Shown here one piece after another: positions 11,930-23,350 of a stretch of 64,000 bases of DNA. The notes under the pieces are model-generated. The model was not told where the DNA came from. It made no database searches and saw only the letters and a list, made by a program, of their open reading frames with translations. This DNA comes from Buttiauxella izardii. Lineage in GTDB: Bacteria > Pseudomonadota > Gammaproteobacteria > Enterobacterales > Enterobacteriaceae. The position numbers were made by a program, and so were the translations under genes. Each line of letters begins with the position of its first letter. The first letter of the stretch is position 1. The stretch covers positions 1 through 64,000 of the forward strand of contig NZ_QZWH01000039.1 of NCBI RefSeq assembly GCF_003601925.1, in the 5' to 3' direction.

Positions 11930-12505
11930 ATGATCCGTATTTCCGATACAGCACAATCCCACTTTGCCAAACTGCTGGCAGGTCAGGAAGAAGGGACGCA
12001 AATTCGCGTATTCGTCATCAATCCTGGTACTCCAAATGCGGAGTGCGGGGTTTCATACTGTCCGCCGGATGCGGTAGAAGCGTCAGATACTGCACTGAAG
12101 TTCGAGCAGTTGACCGCGTATGTCGATGAGTTGAGCGCACCTTATCTTGAAGATGCCGAAATTGATTTTGTTACCGACCAGCTCGGTTCCCAACTGACGC
12201 TGAAAGCACCTAACGCCAAAATGCGTAAAGTGTCTGACGATGCGCCACTGATGGAACGCGTTGAATACATGCTGCAAGCGACGGTTAACCCGCAGCTGGC
12301 AGGCCACGGCGGCCGTGTGACGCTGATGGAAATTACCGACGAAGGTTTTGCGATTCTGCAATTCGGCGGCGGCTGCAACGGCTGTTCAATGGTCGATGTG
12401 ACCCTGAAAGAAGGCATCGAGAAACAGCTGCTGGCTGAATTCCCGGAACTGAAAGGCGTTCGCGATTTGACCGAACACCAACGTGGTGAGCACTCTTACT
12501 ACTGA
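11930..12505 (+). CDS. nfuA: Fe/S biogenesis protein NfuA
   Basis: 191 residues, identical in length to E. coli NfuA. N-terminal degenerate A-type carrier domain (about 1-95, lacking its cysteines except those in the early part) and C-terminal Nfu domain with the cluster-binding CNGC at about 149-152. It delivers 4Fe-4S clusters to clients under oxidative stress or low iron. In E. coli it is followed by gntT; here the next gene is malQ, across a REP-like repeat. Confidence 0.97.
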   Translation: MIRISDTAQSHFAKLLAGQEEGTQIRVFVINPGTPNAECGVSYCPPDAVEASDTALKFEQLTAYVDELSAPYLEDAEIDFVTDQLGSQLTLKAPNAKMRKVSDDAPLMERVEYMLQATVNPQLAGHGGRVTLMEITDEGFAILQFGGGCNGCSMVDVTLKEGIEKQLLAEFPELKGVRDLTEHQRGEHSYY

Positions 12506-12510
12506 TTTTC

Positions 12511-12592
12511 ACCCTCACCCCGGCCCTCTCCCCCAGGAGAGGGAGAAAACCTAATAATCCCCTCTCCTGGGGGAGAGGGTTAGGGTGAGGGC
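12511..12592. repeat. REP-like inverted repeat pair (nfuA/malQ)
   Basis: Two GC-rich units in head-to-head orientation: CCCTCACCCCGGCCCTCTCC at the left and its mirror GGAGAGGGTTAGGGTGAGGG at the right. Each contains an internal CTCTCCxxxGGAGAG-type hairpin. It lies between convergent nfuA and malQ; the same unit recurs at 20.3, 24.1 and 36.0 kb. Confidence 0.85.
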
Positions 12593-12601
12593 GTTAAAAA
12601 G

Positions 12602-14683
12602 TCACTTCTTCTTACGTCGCTTATCTAAATCCTTCAGCAACTTATTCACTTCTTCATCAGCAAACATCGCCTCAAGTGAAGTCGATAACTTGCGTCGCCA
12701 GTTTTTGTACTGGTAGCTAGTTCCTGGAATATTCACCGGCTCCGCCATGCCCAACCAGTCTTCCGGTTGCAGCCCCAACAAAGCACTGTTGCTATCAGCA
12801 ATATAACGTTGCATGCCACGGTTCAGCGTACCCGTCATCGCCATCAGCGAGGCTTTATGCCCGGCGCGTTTTGGCAGGCAACCATATTCATGCAGGCTAT
12901 CCAATAAACCTTGTTTAGCGCGTTCGCGATCCTGATACAGCTCGGTCAGCATCTCTTCATCGGGGTACAACCCAAGCGTTTTACCCAGCGTCAAATCACC
13001 GCGTTCCCAGTAACCGCGCAGTGTTGGCAGATCGTGAGTCGTCGCCACCGCCATGGATTGTTTCGGCCACGATTTCGGCGCGCGGAACTGTTTTTCGTCA
13101 TCGTGCTCGAAATAGAGCACTTTGTAGGAGTAAACGCCGCTGTCGCGCAGCTTGCCGACGATCTCAACCGGCACGGTTCCCAGATCCTCGCCGATCACCA
13201 TGCAGTTGTGGCGTTTGCTTTCCAGCGCCAGGATCGACAGCAGATCGTCCACCGGATAATGCACGTAAGCGCCTTTATCAGCAGTTTCACCGTACGGAAT
13301 CCACCACAGACGCAGCATCGACATAACGTGGTCGATGCGCAGCGCGCCGCAACTGGTCATGTTGGAACGCAGCAGTTCGATAAACGGCTGATAAGCCCGC
13401 GCGGTAATCACATGCGGATCCATCGGCGGCAAACCCCAGTTCTGGCCGAGCGGGCCGAGAATATCCGGTGGCGCGCCGACCGAGGCTTTCAGGCAATAAA
13501 GTTCACGGTCACACCAGGTTTCCGAGCCACCTTCTGCCACGCCAACCGCTAAATCGCGATATAAACCGATTGGCATTTTGAAGCCCTGGCTTGTTTGCCA
13601 GCACGCTTCAAACTGCACGTAAGCAAGGTATTGCAGCCAGAGATAGAAATTCACTTCGTCACTGTGTTCAGTGCAAAACTCTTTCACTTCCGGGTTGTGC
13701 GCGTCGCGGAAACCTTCCGGCCACACTGGCCAGCCCCAACGCATTTCATCTTCTTTGACCTGATAAGCATGCAGCGCATCAAATGCCGCCTGGTAATACA
13801 GGCTGTCGCCGCCTTCATGCACAAACTTCTGGAAAGCGACAACGTGCTCATCACGCGCCCCGCGCCGCGAGAATTGCTTCCACGCCATGCGCAGTGCGGC
13901 AATTTTCAAGACGGTGACGGTGGCATAATCCACCCACTGCGCATCACGGACTTCATTGAGCATTTGCTGCGTGACGGGCATTTTCCACCAGTCTTGCGCT
14001 TCGTCACTCAGCAAGAAATCATCCACCGCGTTCACGTCGATATAAATCACGTTCAACCAACGGCGCGATGACGGGCTATACGGGCTGGCGCTTTCCGGGT
14101 TGGCCGGATACAGCGCGTGGATTGGGTTCAGGCCGATAAATGAACCGCCGCGCTTCGCCACATCCACCAGCATGCGCTGCAAATCACCGAAATCGCCGAT
14201 GCCCCAGTTATGGGCAGAACGCAGCGTGTAAAGCTGCACACATGCGCCCCACAGCTTTTCATCGCGCAGAAGCGCATCGGATTCGTAACAACGTTTTGGC
14301 GCGACTATCACGCGGCACTGCCAGTGCTGTTCATTCTGGCTGACGGTGAGGTCGTGGTAGCCTTCCGCCAGAGCCGTTGGCAGCGTCAGCTTTTTACCCG
14401 CTAGAGCATGCCCTTTATGCTGCTTACCGCCTTCGGTTGTGAGCTGCCAGCTGTAATCGCCGTTGCCTTCCAGCACGGTCGCCATACGGGTGCCGGAGGT
14501 GAACACCAGCACATTGGGCACTGGCGTTACCGCCACCTTTTTCACGGCAGCGGTACGACTCATGGCTTCCAGCAAACGCTGCTTGGTATCCGCAGGAATA
14601 GCCTGCGGTTTGCCATGGGCGTTAATGTAGTTGGGGCTAATTCCCGCCTCCAGGGCGGCGTTATCAAGACGTTTGCTGTCCAT
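12602..14683 (-). CDS. malQ: 4-alpha-glucanotransferase (amylomaltase) MalQ
   Basis: 693 residues (694 in E. coli). A cytoplasmic GH77 enzyme that transfers glucanosyl units between maltodextrins and releases glucose. It works with MalP to degrade imported maltodextrins. GH77 hallmarks are visible: GLNPIHALYP, ASPYSPSSRRWLNVIYIDV, the nucleophile region RIDHVMSMLRLWWIP, the acid/base GEDLGTVP and the stabiliser in TTHDLPTLRGYW. The start MDSKRLDNAALEAG agrees with E. coli. It lies 9 bp downstream of malP, in a MalT-activated operon. Confidence 0.98.
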   Translation of the reverse strand: MDSKRLDNAALEAGISPNYINAHGKPQAIPADTKQRLLEAMSRTAAVKKVAVTPVPNVLVFTSGTRMATVLEGNGDYSWQLTTEGGKQHKGHALAGKKLTLPTALAEGYHDLTVSQNEQHWQCRVIVAPKRCYESDALLRDEKLWGACVQLYTLRSAHNWGIGDFGDLQRMLVDVAKRGGSFIGLNPIHALYPANPESASPYSPSSRRWLNVIYIDVNAVDDFLLSDEAQDWWKMPVTQQMLNEVRDAQWVDYATVTVLKIAALRMAWKQFSRRGARDEHVVAFQKFVHEGGDSLYYQAAFDALHAYQVKEDEMRWGWPVWPEGFRDAHNPEVKEFCTEHSDEVNFYLWLQYLAYVQFEACWQTSQGFKMPIGLYRDLAVGVAEGGSETWCDRELYCLKASVGAPPDILGPLGQNWGLPPMDPHVITARAYQPFIELLRSNMTSCGALRIDHVMSMLRLWWIPYGETADKGAYVHYPVDDLLSILALESKRHNCMVIGEDLGTVPVEIVGKLRDSGVYSYKVLYFEHDDEKQFRAPKSWPKQSMAVATTHDLPTLRGYWERGDLTLGKTLGLYPDEEMLTELYQDRERAKQGLLDSLHEYGCLPKRAGHKASLMAMTGTLNRGMQRYIADSNSALLGLQPEDWLGMAEPVNIPGTSYQYKNWRRKLSTSLEAMFADEEVNKLLKDLDKRRKKK

Positions 14684-14692
14684 CGCGTTCCC

Positions 14693-17095
14693 TTAGCGTT
14701 TCGCCTGCCAGATACGTTGCTGATAATCACGAATCGAGCGATCCGAGCTAAACATGCCGCAGCGAGCGGTGTTCAGAATCGCGGCGCGCGTCCACGCTTC
14801 CTGGTCGAGATACATCGCATCCGCCAGTTTTTGCGCTTCGGCATAAGCCGTGAAATCTGCCATTACCAGATACGGGTCGCCGCCTTGTTTGCCGATGCTG
14901 TGCAGCATCTGGTCGAACGCGTGTTTATCGCCATCGGCGTAAATACCCTTCTCCAGCTCTTTCAGAACCGCATCCAGCGCTTTGTCTTTCTTGCGCCATT
15001 TCACCGGGTCGTAGCCTTTCGCTTTCAACGCTTTCACTTCTTCCACGGTGTGTCCGAAGATAAAGATGTTTTCCTCGCCCACTTTCTCGGCGATTTCGAC
15101 GTTCGCCCCATCCAGCGTGCCAACTGTTAACGCGCCGTTCAGCGCCAGTTTCATGTTGCCGGTGCCAGACGCTTCTTTGCCCGCCGTAGAAATCTGCTCG
15201 GAGATATCCGCTGCCGGGATCATTACTTCTGCTGCAGAAACGCAGTAGTCAGGAATGAACACCACTTTCAGCTTGTCGCCAACCACCGGGTCGTTATTGA
15301 TCGCCTGCGCCACTTTGTTGATAGCGAAGATAATATTTTTAGCTAAGTAGTATCCCGGAGCCGCTTTCGCGCCGAACAGATACACACGCGGCACGCGATC
15401 CGCCGTCGGGTTTTCACGGATTTCTTTGTACTGCGCCAGAATGTGCAGCAGGTTCAGGTGCTGGCGTTTGTATTCATGCAGGCGTTTAATTTGCACGTCG
15501 AACAGCGCATCCGGGCTGATGATAATGCCGGTGCGAGCTTTAACGAACGCCGCCAGTTTCACTTTGTTCTGGTATTTGATGTCGCGATATTCTTTACGGA
15601 ATTTCGCGTCGTCAGCGTATTTTTCCAGCCCTTCGAGCACATCCAGATCGTTGACCCACTCTTTCTTGAGCTTCTTATCCAGCAATGCTGCCAGCGCTGG
15701 GTTGCACTGTTTAATCCAGCGGCGTGGCGTGATGCCGTTGGTGACGTTGTGGAATTTGTTCGGCCACAGCTGGTGATATTCCGGGAACAGATCTTTCACC
15801 ACTAAATCAGAGTGCAGCGCCGCCACGCCGTTGACCGCAAAACCGCTCACTACGCACATGTTCGCCATGCGCACTTGTTTGTCGTAAACCACCGCCAGTT
15901 TCGCCCACACGGCTTCGTCGCCCGGCCAGGTTTTATCCACCAGCTTTTTAAAGCGTGCGTTGATCTCATTGATAATTTGCATGTGACGCGGCAGCAGCGC
16001 TTTCACCAGTTTTTCATCCCAGCACTCGAGCGCCTCTGGCATCAAGGTGTGGTTGGTGTAAGCGAAGGTTTTGCTGGTGATAGCCCAGGCATCGTCCCAG
16101 CTCATCTGGTGCTCGTCGATTAATACGCGCAGCAGTTCAGGAATGGCGATAGTCGGGTGCGTGTCGTTAAGCTGAATGACTTCGTAATCAGCCAGCTCAG
16201 AGAGCTTGCGGCCCGCCAGGTGATGACGGCGTAAAATGTCGCCCACCGAACACGCGCACTGGAAGTACTGCTGCATCAGGCGCAGTTTCTTGCCATTGAG
16301 ATGGTTGTCGTTCGGGTAGAGCACTTTCGTCAGTTTTTCGGCGTCGATGCCCTGCTGTTCTGCTTTCAGGAAATCGCCGTCGTTGAATTTCGTTAAATCA
16401 AACGGCTGTGCGTGCTTCGCCTGCCATAAACGCAGCGGTTGCGCCACGCCGTTACGGTAGCCGAGCACTGGTAAATCCCAGGCTTCGCCGTGGAAGATAA
16501 ACGCCGGTTCCCAGCGCACGGTTTTGCCCTCTTTAACCACTTTGCCGCCGACGCCAACCTGCACGTCGAGCGCCGAGTTATGCTGGAACCACGGATAGCT
16601 GCCGCGCTTCCAGTCATCAGGCGCTTCCATTTGATGACCCTCCTGGAAGGACTGGCGGAACAGGCCGTACTGGTAATTCAGGCCATAGCCAATCGCCGAT
16701 TGCCCAACCGTTGCCATGGAATCCAGGAAACATGCCGCCAGACGCCCCAGGCCGCCGTTGCCCAACGCCGGGTCAGTTTCTTCTTCCAGCAGGTCGGTCA
16801 GATTAATATCAAACGCTTTGAGTTCATCCGCCACTTCCTGATACCAGCCGAGGTTCAGCAGGTTGTTGCCCGTCAGGCGACCAATCAGAAACTCCATTGA
16901 GATGTAGTTAACGTGGCGCTGTTTCTTTTCAGGTTTCGCCACAGGCTGCGCCGCCAACAGTTCTGCCAGCGCGCCACTCACGGCATGCCACCACTGTTGT
17001 TGGGTCATTTCTGAGGCTGAGTGCAGTCCATATCGCTGCCACTGACGTGTCAGTGCAGCTTGAAATTGTGCTTTATTGAAGGTCGTCTGTGACAT
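14693..17095 (-). CDS. malP: Maltodextrin phosphorylase MalP
   Basis: 800 residues (797 in E. coli). A GT35 pyridoxal-phosphate enzyme that releases glucose-1-phosphate from maltodextrins. Visible family signatures: [20 protein letters not shown] near 66, [19 protein letters not shown] near 109, [28 protein letters not shown] and the PLP-lysine loop [14 protein letters not shown]. It lacks the extended N-terminal region of glycogen phosphorylase GlgP, the second GT35 enzyme in this window. First gene of malPQ; MalT-box-like sites lie upstream. Confidence 0.98.
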   Translation of the reverse strand: MSQTTFNKAQFQAALTRQWQRYGLHSASEMTQQQWWHAVSGALAELLAAQPVAKPEKKQRHVNYISMEFLIGRLTGNNLLNLGWYQEVADELKAFDINLTDLLEEETDPALGNGGLGRLAACFLDSMATVGQSAIGYGLNYQYGLFRQSFQEGHQMEAPDDWKRGSYPWFQHNSALDVQVGVGGKVVKEGKTVRWEPAFIFHGEAWDLPVLGYRNGVAQPLRLWQAKHAQPFDLTKFNDGDFLKAEQQGIDAEKLTKVLYPNDNHLNGKKLRLMQQYFQCACSVGDILRRHHLAGRKLSELADYEVIQLNDTHPTIAIPELLRVLIDEHQMSWDDAWAITSKTFAYTNHTLMPEALECWDEKLVKALLPRHMQIINEINARFKKLVDKTWPGDEAVWAKLAVVYDKQVRMANMCVVSGFAVNGVAALHSDLVVKDLFPEYHQLWPNKFHNVTNGITPRRWIKQCNPALAALLDKKLKKEWVNDLDVLEGLEKYADDAKFRKEYRDIKYQNKVKLAAFVKARTGIIISPDALFDVQIKRLHEYKRQHLNLLHILAQYKEIRENPTADRVPRVYLFGAKAAPGYYLAKNIIFAINKVAQAINNDPVVGDKLKVVFIPDYCVSAAEVMIPAADISEQISTAGKEASGTGNMKLALNGALTVGTLDGANVEIAEKVGEENIFIFGHTVEEVKALKAKGYDPVKWRKKDKALDAVLKELEKGIYADGDKHAFDQMLHSIGKQGGDPYLVMADFTAYAEAQKLADAMYLDQEAWTRAAILNTARCGMFSSDRSIRDYQQRIWQAKR

Positions 17096-17157
17096 AGGGG
17101 CTCGGGTCCTGTGATTGTTCTAATTTCATTACCCGTTAGTGTGCCGGGTGGCCTGGG

Positions 17158-17222
17158 CTAATTCCTCATCCCGAGGGGGATTACGGAGGGAGGAGTAGCG
17201 GGGAGTAGCTGAAAATGTGATC
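17158..17222. promoter_or_regulatory. malPQ promoter region with MalT-box-like sites and a CRP-like half site
   Basis: The minus strand of 17164-17172 reads GGGATGAGG, matching the MalT box GGGGA(T/G)GAGG apart from one missing G. Further GGGGGATTA and GGGGAGTAG copies lie on the plus strand at 17175-17208. A TGTGA at 17216-17220 could be half of a CRP site. MalT is known to bind several such boxes ahead of malPQ. Exact boxes are not resolved by eye. Confidence 0.55.
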
Positions 17223-17323
17223 GCCGCCACTTAAAGTTAGGCGCTCTTGCCGAAAACGCCCACCAGCCCTGATTCCCCCTTGTCCGACAGTAACTATTCA
17301 AGATGGATTCATCTAATGAATAG

Positions 17324-17398
17324 AATTGTGACCAGGAGCAACTTACAAGGCCCCAAATCCTCAACAATCTTGCAATAACCCTCAATCTGGACTACTTT
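17324..17398 (+). promoter_or_regulatory. malT promoter: CRP site and -10 candidate
   Basis: AATTGTGACCAGGAGCAACTT (from 17324) follows the pattern of the E. coli malT CRP site (TGTGA then GCAA). A -10-like TACTTT at 17393-17398 would place transcription start near 17405, about 70 bp from the CRP site centre, the spacing known for malT. Consensus-based only. Confidence 0.55.
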
Positions 17399-17443
17399 GT
17401 AGTAAGCATTAATTACGAAGCGTAAAAAAAATCATATTCGTAC

Positions 17444-17572
<129 letters not shown>

Positions 17573-17597
17573 TTCATACACAGTGAAGTGACAGACC

Positions 17598-20306
17598 ATG
17601 CTGATTCCCTCCAAATTAAGTCGTCCAGTACGTCTGGAAAATACAGTGGTCCGCGACCGGCTATTGATGAAATTATCGACAGCCAATAACTATCGACTGG
17701 CACTGATCACCAGCCCAGCGGGTTATGGAAAAACAACGCTAGTTTCGCAGTGGGCGGCAGGGAAAAATGAGCTTGGTTGGTACTCTCTGGATGAGGGTGA
17801 TAACCAGCAAGAACGTTTCGCCAGCTATTTAATAGCAGCTATTCAACAAGCCACTTCGGGCCATTGCGTCACCAGCGAAGTGATGGTGCAAAAGCGCCAG
17901 TATTCGAGCCTGACCGCACTCTTCGCCCAGCTGTTTATCGAAATGGTGGAATGGCATCGCCCGCTATTTTTAGTGATTGATGATTACCATCTGATTACCA
18001 ACCCGGTGATCCACGAAGCAATGCGCTTTTTCATTCGCCACCAGCCGGAAAACCTGACGCTGGTGGTGTTGTCGCGCAATTTGCCGCAGTTGGGTATCGC
18101 CAACTTACGCGTGCGCGATCAACTGCTGGAAATCGGCAGCCAACACCTTGCTTTTACGCACCACGAAGCGAAACAGTTTTTCGACCATCGCCTGAATTCC
18201 CCACTCGAACATGTCGAAAGCAATAGCCTGTGTGACGATGTCGCAGGCTGGGCGACCGCGCTGCAACTGATCGCGCTTTCTGCCAGGCAGAACAGTAATT
18301 CCTCGGCGCATCATTCCGCACGCCGACTTTCAGGCATTAACGCCAGCCATTTATCTGACTATCTGGCCGATGAAGTGCTGGATAATGTCGATGCACAAAC
18401 CCGTAACTTCCTGCTGCGTAGCTCGATTCTGCGCTCGATGAACGATGCGCTAATCGTGCGTGTTACTGGCGAAGAAAACGGCCAGATGCGCCTGGAAGAG
18501 ACAGAACGCCAGGGCTTATTCATTCAGCGAATGGACGACAGCGGCGAATGGTTCCGCTTCCACCCGTTGTTTGGCAATTTCTTGCGCCAGCGTTGCCAGT
18601 GGGAACTGGCGACAGAGCTGCCGGAAATTCATCGTGCCGCTGCGGAAAGCTGGATGGCACAGGGCTTCCCGAGCGAGGCTATTCACCACGCGTTAGCCGC
18701 AGGCGATGCGACTTTGCTGCGGGATATTTTGCTCAACCACGCCTGGGCGCTGTTTAACCATAGCGAATTAGCGTTACTGGAAGAATCCCTGAAAGCGCTG
18801 CCGTGGGAGAGTTTGCTGGAGAATCCTAAGCTTGTGTTGTTGCAAGCCTGGCTGATGCAAAGCCAGCATCGTTACAGCGAAGTGAACACCCTTCTGGCAC
18901 GTGCCGAGCAAGAAATGGATGTCGTGATGGACGACACCATGCATGGCGAATTCAATGCGTTACGAGCCCAGGTGGCGATTAACGACGGTAACCCGGAAGA
19001 AGCCGAACGCCTGGCGATGATCGCCCTCGACACGCTTCCCCTTGCCAGTTATTACAGTCGTATTGTCGCAACCTCCGTTCACGGCGAAGTGCTGCATTGC
19101 AAAGGCGAGCTGACCAAATCGCTCTCCGTGATGCAGCAAACCGAACAAATGGCGCGCCGCCATGATATGTGGCATTACGCACTTTGGGGCTTATGCCAAC
19201 AGAGTGAAATTTTACTGGCGCAAGGCTTCCTGCAATCGGCCTGGGAATCCCAGGAAAAAGCTTTTGCGCTGATTGAAGAGCAACATTTAGAGCAACTCCC
19301 GCTGCATGAGTTTTTACTGCGTATTCGTGCGCAGCTGCTTTGGGCGTGGTCGCGCCTCGATGAAGCTGAAGCGACGACGCGCAGGGGTCTGGAAGTGCTT
19401 TCTGGCTACCAGCCGCAGCAGCAATTGCAGTGCCTGGCGCTGTTAGTGCAATGTTCATTAGCTCGTGGCGATTTAGATAACGCACGTAATCACTTGAACC
19501 GCTTGGAAAACTTACTCGGTAACGGCGCGTTCCATAGCGACTGGGTTTCCAACGCCGACAAAGTGCGGGTGATTTACTGGCAAATGACGGGGGATAAAAA
19601 ATCTGCCGCCAACTGGCTGCGCCTGACGCCGAAACCAGAATTTGCCAATAACCATTTCCTGCAAAGCCAATGGCGCAATATTGCTCGCGCACAAATTTTG
19701 CTGAGTGATTTCGAACCCGCTGAAATGGTGCTCGAAGAGTTAAACGAAAACGCTCGCAGCCTGCGTTTGATGAGTGACCTCAACCGCAACTTGCTGCTGT
19801 TGAACCAGCTTTACTGGCAGGCCGGGCGTAAAAGTGATGCACAACGCGTGTTGCTCGAAGCGCTGGCGCTGGCAAACCGCACCGGGTTTATCAGCCATTT
19901 TGTAATTGAAGGGGAAGCGATGGCGCAGCAGTTGCGCCAGTTGATTCAACTCAATACTTTGCCGGAGCTGGATCAGCATCGTGCGCAGCGTATTTTGCGT
20001 GAGATAAACCAGCATCACCGCCATAAGTTCGCACACTTTGACGAGAACTTTGTTAACCGTTTACTCAATCACCCTGAAGTGCCGGAGTTAATCCGCACCA
20101 GCCCGCTGACGCAGCGCGAGTGGCAAGTGTTGGGGCTGATTTATTCGGGATACAGCAATGAGCAAATCGCCGGGGAGCTGGATGTGGCGGCCACGACGAT
20201 TAAAACGCATATTCGTAATTTGTATCAGAAACTGGGTGTCGCGCACCGTCAGGATGCGGTGCAGCATGCGCAGAAATTATTGAAAATGATGGGGTATGGG
20301 GTTTAG
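17598..20306 (+). CDS. malT: Maltose regulon activator MalT
   Basis: 902 residues (901 in E. coli). A STAND-type ATP- and maltotriose-dependent transcription activator of the mal genes, including malPQ next door. Domains: N-terminal NTPase with Walker [12 protein letters not shown] (about 37-47) and Walker [11 protein letters not shown], winged-helix and TPR-like superhelical sensor region in the middle, and C-terminal LuxR-type helix-turn-helix ([20 protein letters not shown], then [20 protein letters not shown]). The start [13 protein letters not shown] matches E. coli. It is divergent from malP across a 502-bp gap that holds MalT boxes, a CRP site and an ERIC. In E. coli rtcAB and rtcR lie downstream; here they are absent. 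Confidence 0.98.
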   Translation: MLIPSKLSRPVRLENTVVRDRLLMKLSTANNYRLALITSPAGYGKTTLVSQWAAGKNELGWYSLDEGDNQQERFASYLIAAIQQATSGHCVTSEVMVQKRQYSSLTALFAQLFIEMVEWHRPLFLVIDDYHLITNPVIHEAMRFFIRHQPENLTLVVLSRNLPQLGIANLRVRDQLLEIGSQHLAFTHHEAKQFFDHRLNSPLEHVESNSLCDDVAGWATALQLIALSARQNSNSSAHHSARRLSGINASHLSDYLADEVLDNVDAQTRNFLLRSSILRSMNDALIVRVTGEENGQMRLEETERQGLFIQRMDDSGEWFRFHPLFGNFLRQRCQWELATELPEIHRAAAESWMAQGFPSEAIHHALAAGDATLLRDILLNHAWALFNHSELALLEESLKALPWESLLENPKLVLLQAWLMQSQHRYSEVNTLLARAEQEMDVVMDDTMHGEFNALRAQVAINDGNPEEAERLAMIALDTLPLASYYSRIVATSVHGEVLHCKGELTKSLSVMQQTEQMARRHDMWHYALWGLCQQSEILLAQGFLQSAWESQEKAFALIEEQHLEQLPLHEFLLRIRAQLLWAWSRLDEAEATTRRGLEVLSGYQPQQQLQCLALLVQCSLARGDLDNARNHLNRLENLLGNGAFHSDWVSNADKVRVIYWQMTGDKKSAANWLRLTPKPEFANNHFLQSQWRNIARAQILLSDFEPAEMVLEELNENARSLRLMSDLNRNLLLLNQLYWQAGRKSDAQRVLLEALALANRTGFISHFVIEGEAMAQQLRQLIQLNTLPELDQHRAQRILREINQHHRHKFAHFDENFVNRLLNHPEVPELIRTSPLTQREWQVLGLIYSGYSNEQIAGELDVAATTIKTHIRNLYQKLGVAHRQDAVQHAQKLLKMMGYGV

Positions 20307-20310
20307 ACAA

Positions 20311-20390
20311 CCCTCACCCTGGCCCTCTCCCTGAGGGAGAGGGAATAATTCAGTGTCCCCCTCTCCTGTGGGAAAGGGTCGGGGTGAGGG
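20311..20390. repeat. REP-like inverted repeat pair (malT/glpD)
   Basis: Same head-to-head architecture as at 12.5 kb: CCCTCACCCTGGCCCTCTCC at the left, then GGGTCGGGGTGAGGG at the right, each with an internal hairpin. It lies between the convergent malT and glpD stops, at one edge of the flipped glp block. Confidence 0.85.
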
Positions 20391-20398
20391 CAAAAAAC

Positions 20399-21907
20399 TC
20401 AAGAAGCCAGTGACAAATGCGCCTTCCCGTTACGCTTTTCCAGCCATTGCGCCACCCGCGCCTGCTGCTCTTTCGTCAACCACATCCCTAACTTAGTCCG
20501 ACGCCAGATGGCATCATCCACGCCGCGCACCCACTCGTGTTCAACCAGGTAACGCAACTCCGCTTCATAAAACTCATGCCCGAAATCCTCACCCAAATCG
20601 GCAATGCTGGTTTTTCCGGCCAGAATCAAATCGCTGTTGCTGCCATAAGTGCGTGAGAAACGGCGCGCCAGGCTTTCGCTCAGGAACGAATAACGACGGC
20701 GTAATTGGGCTGCGAAATCATCGCGGTCGCCATGAATATCGCCACCCGGCAAGGTGCTGCCTTTGGTCCAGGCTGGCCCCATTTTCGGGTAATAGCCTTT
20801 CAGTTTTTCCAGCGCGTGTTCAGCCAGTTTACGGTAGGTCGTCAATTTGCCGCCAAACACCGACAGCAACGGCGCTTTGCCATTTTCGTCGTGAATATCG
20901 AGCGTGTAATCACGCGTGATGGCCTGCGGCGAATCAGATTCATCGTCACATAGCGGACGCACGCCGGAATAAGTCCAGACGATATCGTCGCGGCTCAGCG
21001 TCTTTTTAAAGTGCGCGTTATACGCATTCAGCAGGTAGTTGATTTCGTTGTCATCGATGTGAACAGCTTTCGGATCGCCCTGATATTCCACATCGGTGGT
21101 GCCAATAATAGAAAACTCGTCCATCCACGGGATCACGAATACGATACGCTTATCTTCGTTTTGCAGAATGTAAGCCTGCTTCTGGTTGTGCACGCGCGGC
21201 ACCACAATATGGCTGCCTTTAATCAGGCGAATACCGTATGGCGAAGGCAGTTCCAGTCCGTCATCAAAGAAGTTTTTCACCCACGGGCCGGTGGCATTCA
21301 CCAGGCCACGAGCACGCCAGGTAAAGGTTTCGCCGGTGTCGATATCCTGTGCTTCGACAATCCACATGCCGTTTTCACGGCGGGCGCGGGTTGCGCGGGT
21401 ACGGGTTTTCACCTCGCCGCCTTCACGCGTCACCATCTGTGCATTTGCTAAAACCAGGCGGGCATCGTCTACCCAGCAGTCAGAATATTCGAAACCGCGC
21501 ACGATATTCGGTTTTAGCACTGAATCTGCACCGAAACGCAAACCGGTAGACGCTGGTAAACTGGTGCGTTTACCCAAATGATCGTACATAAACAAACCGA
21601 TACGAATCATCCACGCCGGGCGTAGATGCGGGCGATGTGGCAAACGAAAACGCATCGGGAAGGCAATGTGCGGTGCCATATTTAGCAACACTTCGCGCTC
21701 GGCTAAGGCTTCGCTCACCAGACGAAACTCGTAATGTTCCAGGTAGCGCAAGCCGCCGTGGATAAGTTTCGAGCTTTGGGAAGAAGTGGCGCTGGCTAAG
21801 TCCTGAGCTTCAAGCATCAACACGGATAAACCACGGCCTGCGGCGTCAGCGGCGATACCTGCCCCGTTAATTCCTCCGCCAATCACAATCAGATCTTTAG
21901 TTTCCAT
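20399..21907 (-). CDS. glpD: Aerobic glycerol-3-phosphate dehydrogenase GlpD
   Basis: 502 residues (501 in E. coli). A membrane-associated flavoprotein that oxidises sn-glycerol-3-phosphate to dihydroxyacetone phosphate and passes electrons to ubiquinone. N-terminal FAD-binding GGGINGAGIAADAAGRG (about 10-26), then the substrate-region motifs SSKLIHGGLRYLEHYEFRL, NATGPWVK and IGTTDVEY, with the C-terminal cap domain following. Divergent from glpEGR. A GlpR operator-like sequence lies just upstream, as expected for repression by GlpR. Its orientation relative to malT is opposite to that in E. coli. Confidence 0.98.
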   Translation of the reverse strand: METKDLIVIGGGINGAGIAADAAGRGLSVLMLEAQDLASATSSQSSKLIHGGLRYLEHYEFRLVSEALAEREVLLNMAPHIAFPMRFRLPHRPHLRPAWMIRIGLFMYDHLGKRTSLPASTGLRFGADSVLKPNIVRGFEYSDCWVDDARLVLANAQMVTREGGEVKTRTRATRARRENGMWIVEAQDIDTGETFTWRARGLVNATGPWVKNFFDDGLELPSPYGIRLIKGSHIVVPRVHNQKQAYILQNEDKRIVFVIPWMDEFSIIGTTDVEYQGDPKAVHIDDNEINYLLNAYNAHFKKTLSRDDIVWTYSGVRPLCDDESDSPQAITRDYTLDIHDENGKAPLLSVFGGKLTTYRKLAEHALEKLKGYYPKMGPAWTKGSTLPGGDIHGDRDDFAAQLRRRYSFLSESLARRFSRTYGSNSDLILAGKTSIADLGEDFGHEFYEAELRYLVEHEWVRGVDDAIWRRTKLGMWLTKEQQARVAQWLEKRNGKAHLSLAS

Positions 21908-21940
21908 GTTGCCCTCACACGCTTTCGTTAAAGTTCAAAT

Positions 21941-21958
21941 ATGTTCGTTATCGCTCAT
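21941..21958. promoter_or_regulatory. GlpR operator-like site upstream of glpD
   Basis: ATGTTCGTTATCGCTCAT resembles the GlpR operator (a partial palindrome around TTCG and CGAA-type halves). It lies 34 bp ahead of glpD, with a weaker TTCGTTAAAGTTC copy at 21924-21936. The repressor gene glpR is 1.4 kb away. Confidence 0.55.
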
Positions 21959-22102
21959 ACTAGCAAGAGTACGCGCGGTTTGTAACGAAAAAAAAAACAT
22001 TACTGCGTGATATGGATAACATAATGACGTTAATATCAGCGGCCAGAGGGGAGATTCCCTTAATATGGCACTAGCCGATTCAATAAAATCACGAGCAAAT
22101 CC

Positions 22103-22432
22103 ATGGAAACTTTTGAGTGTATTGGTGTGGAAGAAGCGCACCAGAAGTTGCAGCAAAAACTGGCTGTGTTAGTTGATATTCGCGACCCGCAGAGCTTTGC
22201 GATGGGCCACACGCCGGGCGCGTTTCATCTGACGAACGACCGTTTAGTTGCCTTTATGCAGCAAACCGATTTTGAAACGCCGGTGATGGTGATGTGTTAT
22301 CACGGCAATAGCAGCAAAGGTGCGGCGCAGTATCTGCTGCAACAGGGTTATGACCAGGTGTATAGCGTCGATGGTGGTTTTGACGCCTGGCATCGCCATT
22401 TCCCTTCAGAAGTCGAACACGGCGCGTCTTAA
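22103..22432 (+). CDS. glpE: Thiosulfate sulfurtransferase (rhodanese) GlpE
   Basis: 109 residues (108 in E. coli). A single-domain rhodanese of the cytoplasm that transfers sulfur from thiosulfate to cyanide or thiols in vitro. The CDC25-like loop [11 protein letters not shown] carries the catalytic Cys at about 65, and [20 protein letters not shown] is typical. First gene of glpEGR; its physiological link with glycerol metabolism remains unclear. Confidence 0.97.
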   Translation: METFECIGVEEAHQKLQQKLAVLVDIRDPQSFAMGHTPGAFHLTNDRLVAFMQQTDFETPVMVMCYHGNSSKGAAQYLLQQGYDQVYSVDGGFDAWHRHFPSEVEHGAS

Positions 22433-22497
22433 GTCGTCAGGAAATGGTGGCGTTGCAGGTATAATCATTTTTTTTATACGGATTTAGTTGAAACCTT

Positions 22498-23328
22498 ATG
22501 ATCATGATTACCTCGTTTGCCAACCCGCGAGTCGCGCAGGCATTTGTAGACTATATGGCGACGCAGGGGATTATCCTCACGATTCAACAACATGAACAAA
22601 CCGACGTCTGGCTGGCAAACGACAGCCAGGAATCTCGTGTTCGTGCTGAGCTTGAACAGTTCCTCGCCAATCCAGGTGATGCGCGTTATCTGGCTGCAAG
22701 CTGGAATACCGGCCACACCGGCAGCGGTTTGCGTTACCAGCGCTACCCTTTCCTCGCCACCATTACGCAGAAAGCAGGCCCATTCACGATGGTGATTATG
22801 GCCGCCTGCGTGCTGGTTTACCTGATGATGCAAGTGATGGGCGACCGCGCCGTGATGGTGTGGCTTGCCTGGCCGTATAAAGAGAGTTTGGACTACCAAC
22901 TGTGGCGCTATTTCAGCCATGCGTTGATGCACTTTTCTATTATGCATATCGCGTTTAACTTGCTGTGGTGGTGGTATCTCGGCGGCCCGGTGGAAAAGCG
23001 CCTCGGCAGCGGTAAACTCATTACCTTAACGCTGGTTTCGGCACTGTTGAGCGGTTTCGTGCAGGCGAAATTCGGCGGCCCGTTGTTTGGTGGCTTATCC
23101 GGCGTGGTTTATGCGCTGATGGGTTATGTCTGGCTGCGCGGCGAACGCGACCCCGACAGCGGCATCTATATGCAGCGCGGCCTGATGGGCTTTGCGTTAT
23201 TGTGGATTGTGATAGGATTTTTCGATGTTTTAGGAATGTCGATTGCCAACGCCGCACATATCACCGGCCTGGTTGTTGGCCTGGCGATGGCGCTGGTTGA
23301 TACTTTGCATGCGCGAAAACGAACATAG
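22498..23328 (+). CDS. glpG: Rhomboid intramembrane serine protease GlpG
   Basis: 276 residues, the length of E. coli GlpG. Cytoplasmic N-terminal domain (about 1-90), then six membrane helices. Catalytic Ser in [13 protein letters not shown] (about 201) and His in ANAAHITGL (about 254). [19 protein letters not shown] holds the oxyanion His/Asn residues. Rhomboids cleave transmembrane substrates within the membrane. The start [11 protein letters not shown] corresponds to [11 protein letters not shown] of E. coli. Between glpE (65 bp) and glpR (22 bp). Confidence 0.97.
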   Translation: MIMITSFANPRVAQAFVDYMATQGIILTIQQHEQTDVWLANDSQESRVRAELEQFLANPGDARYLAASWNTGHTGSGLRYQRYPFLATITQKAGPFTMVIMAACVLVYLMMQVMGDRAVMVWLAWPYKESLDYQLWRYFSHALMHFSIMHIAFNLLWWWYLGGPVEKRLGSGKLITLTLVSALLSGFVQAKFGGPLFGGLSGVVYALMGYVWLRGERDPDSGIYMQRGLMGFALLWIVIGFFDVLGMSIANAAHITGLVVGLAMALVDTLHARKRT

Positions 23329-23350
23329 CATTTCAGGAGAATAAAACAGC

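Noticed and set aside
12911-14071. Long antisense frames over malQ
   Set aside because: Shadows of GC-rich malQ; no family resemblance.
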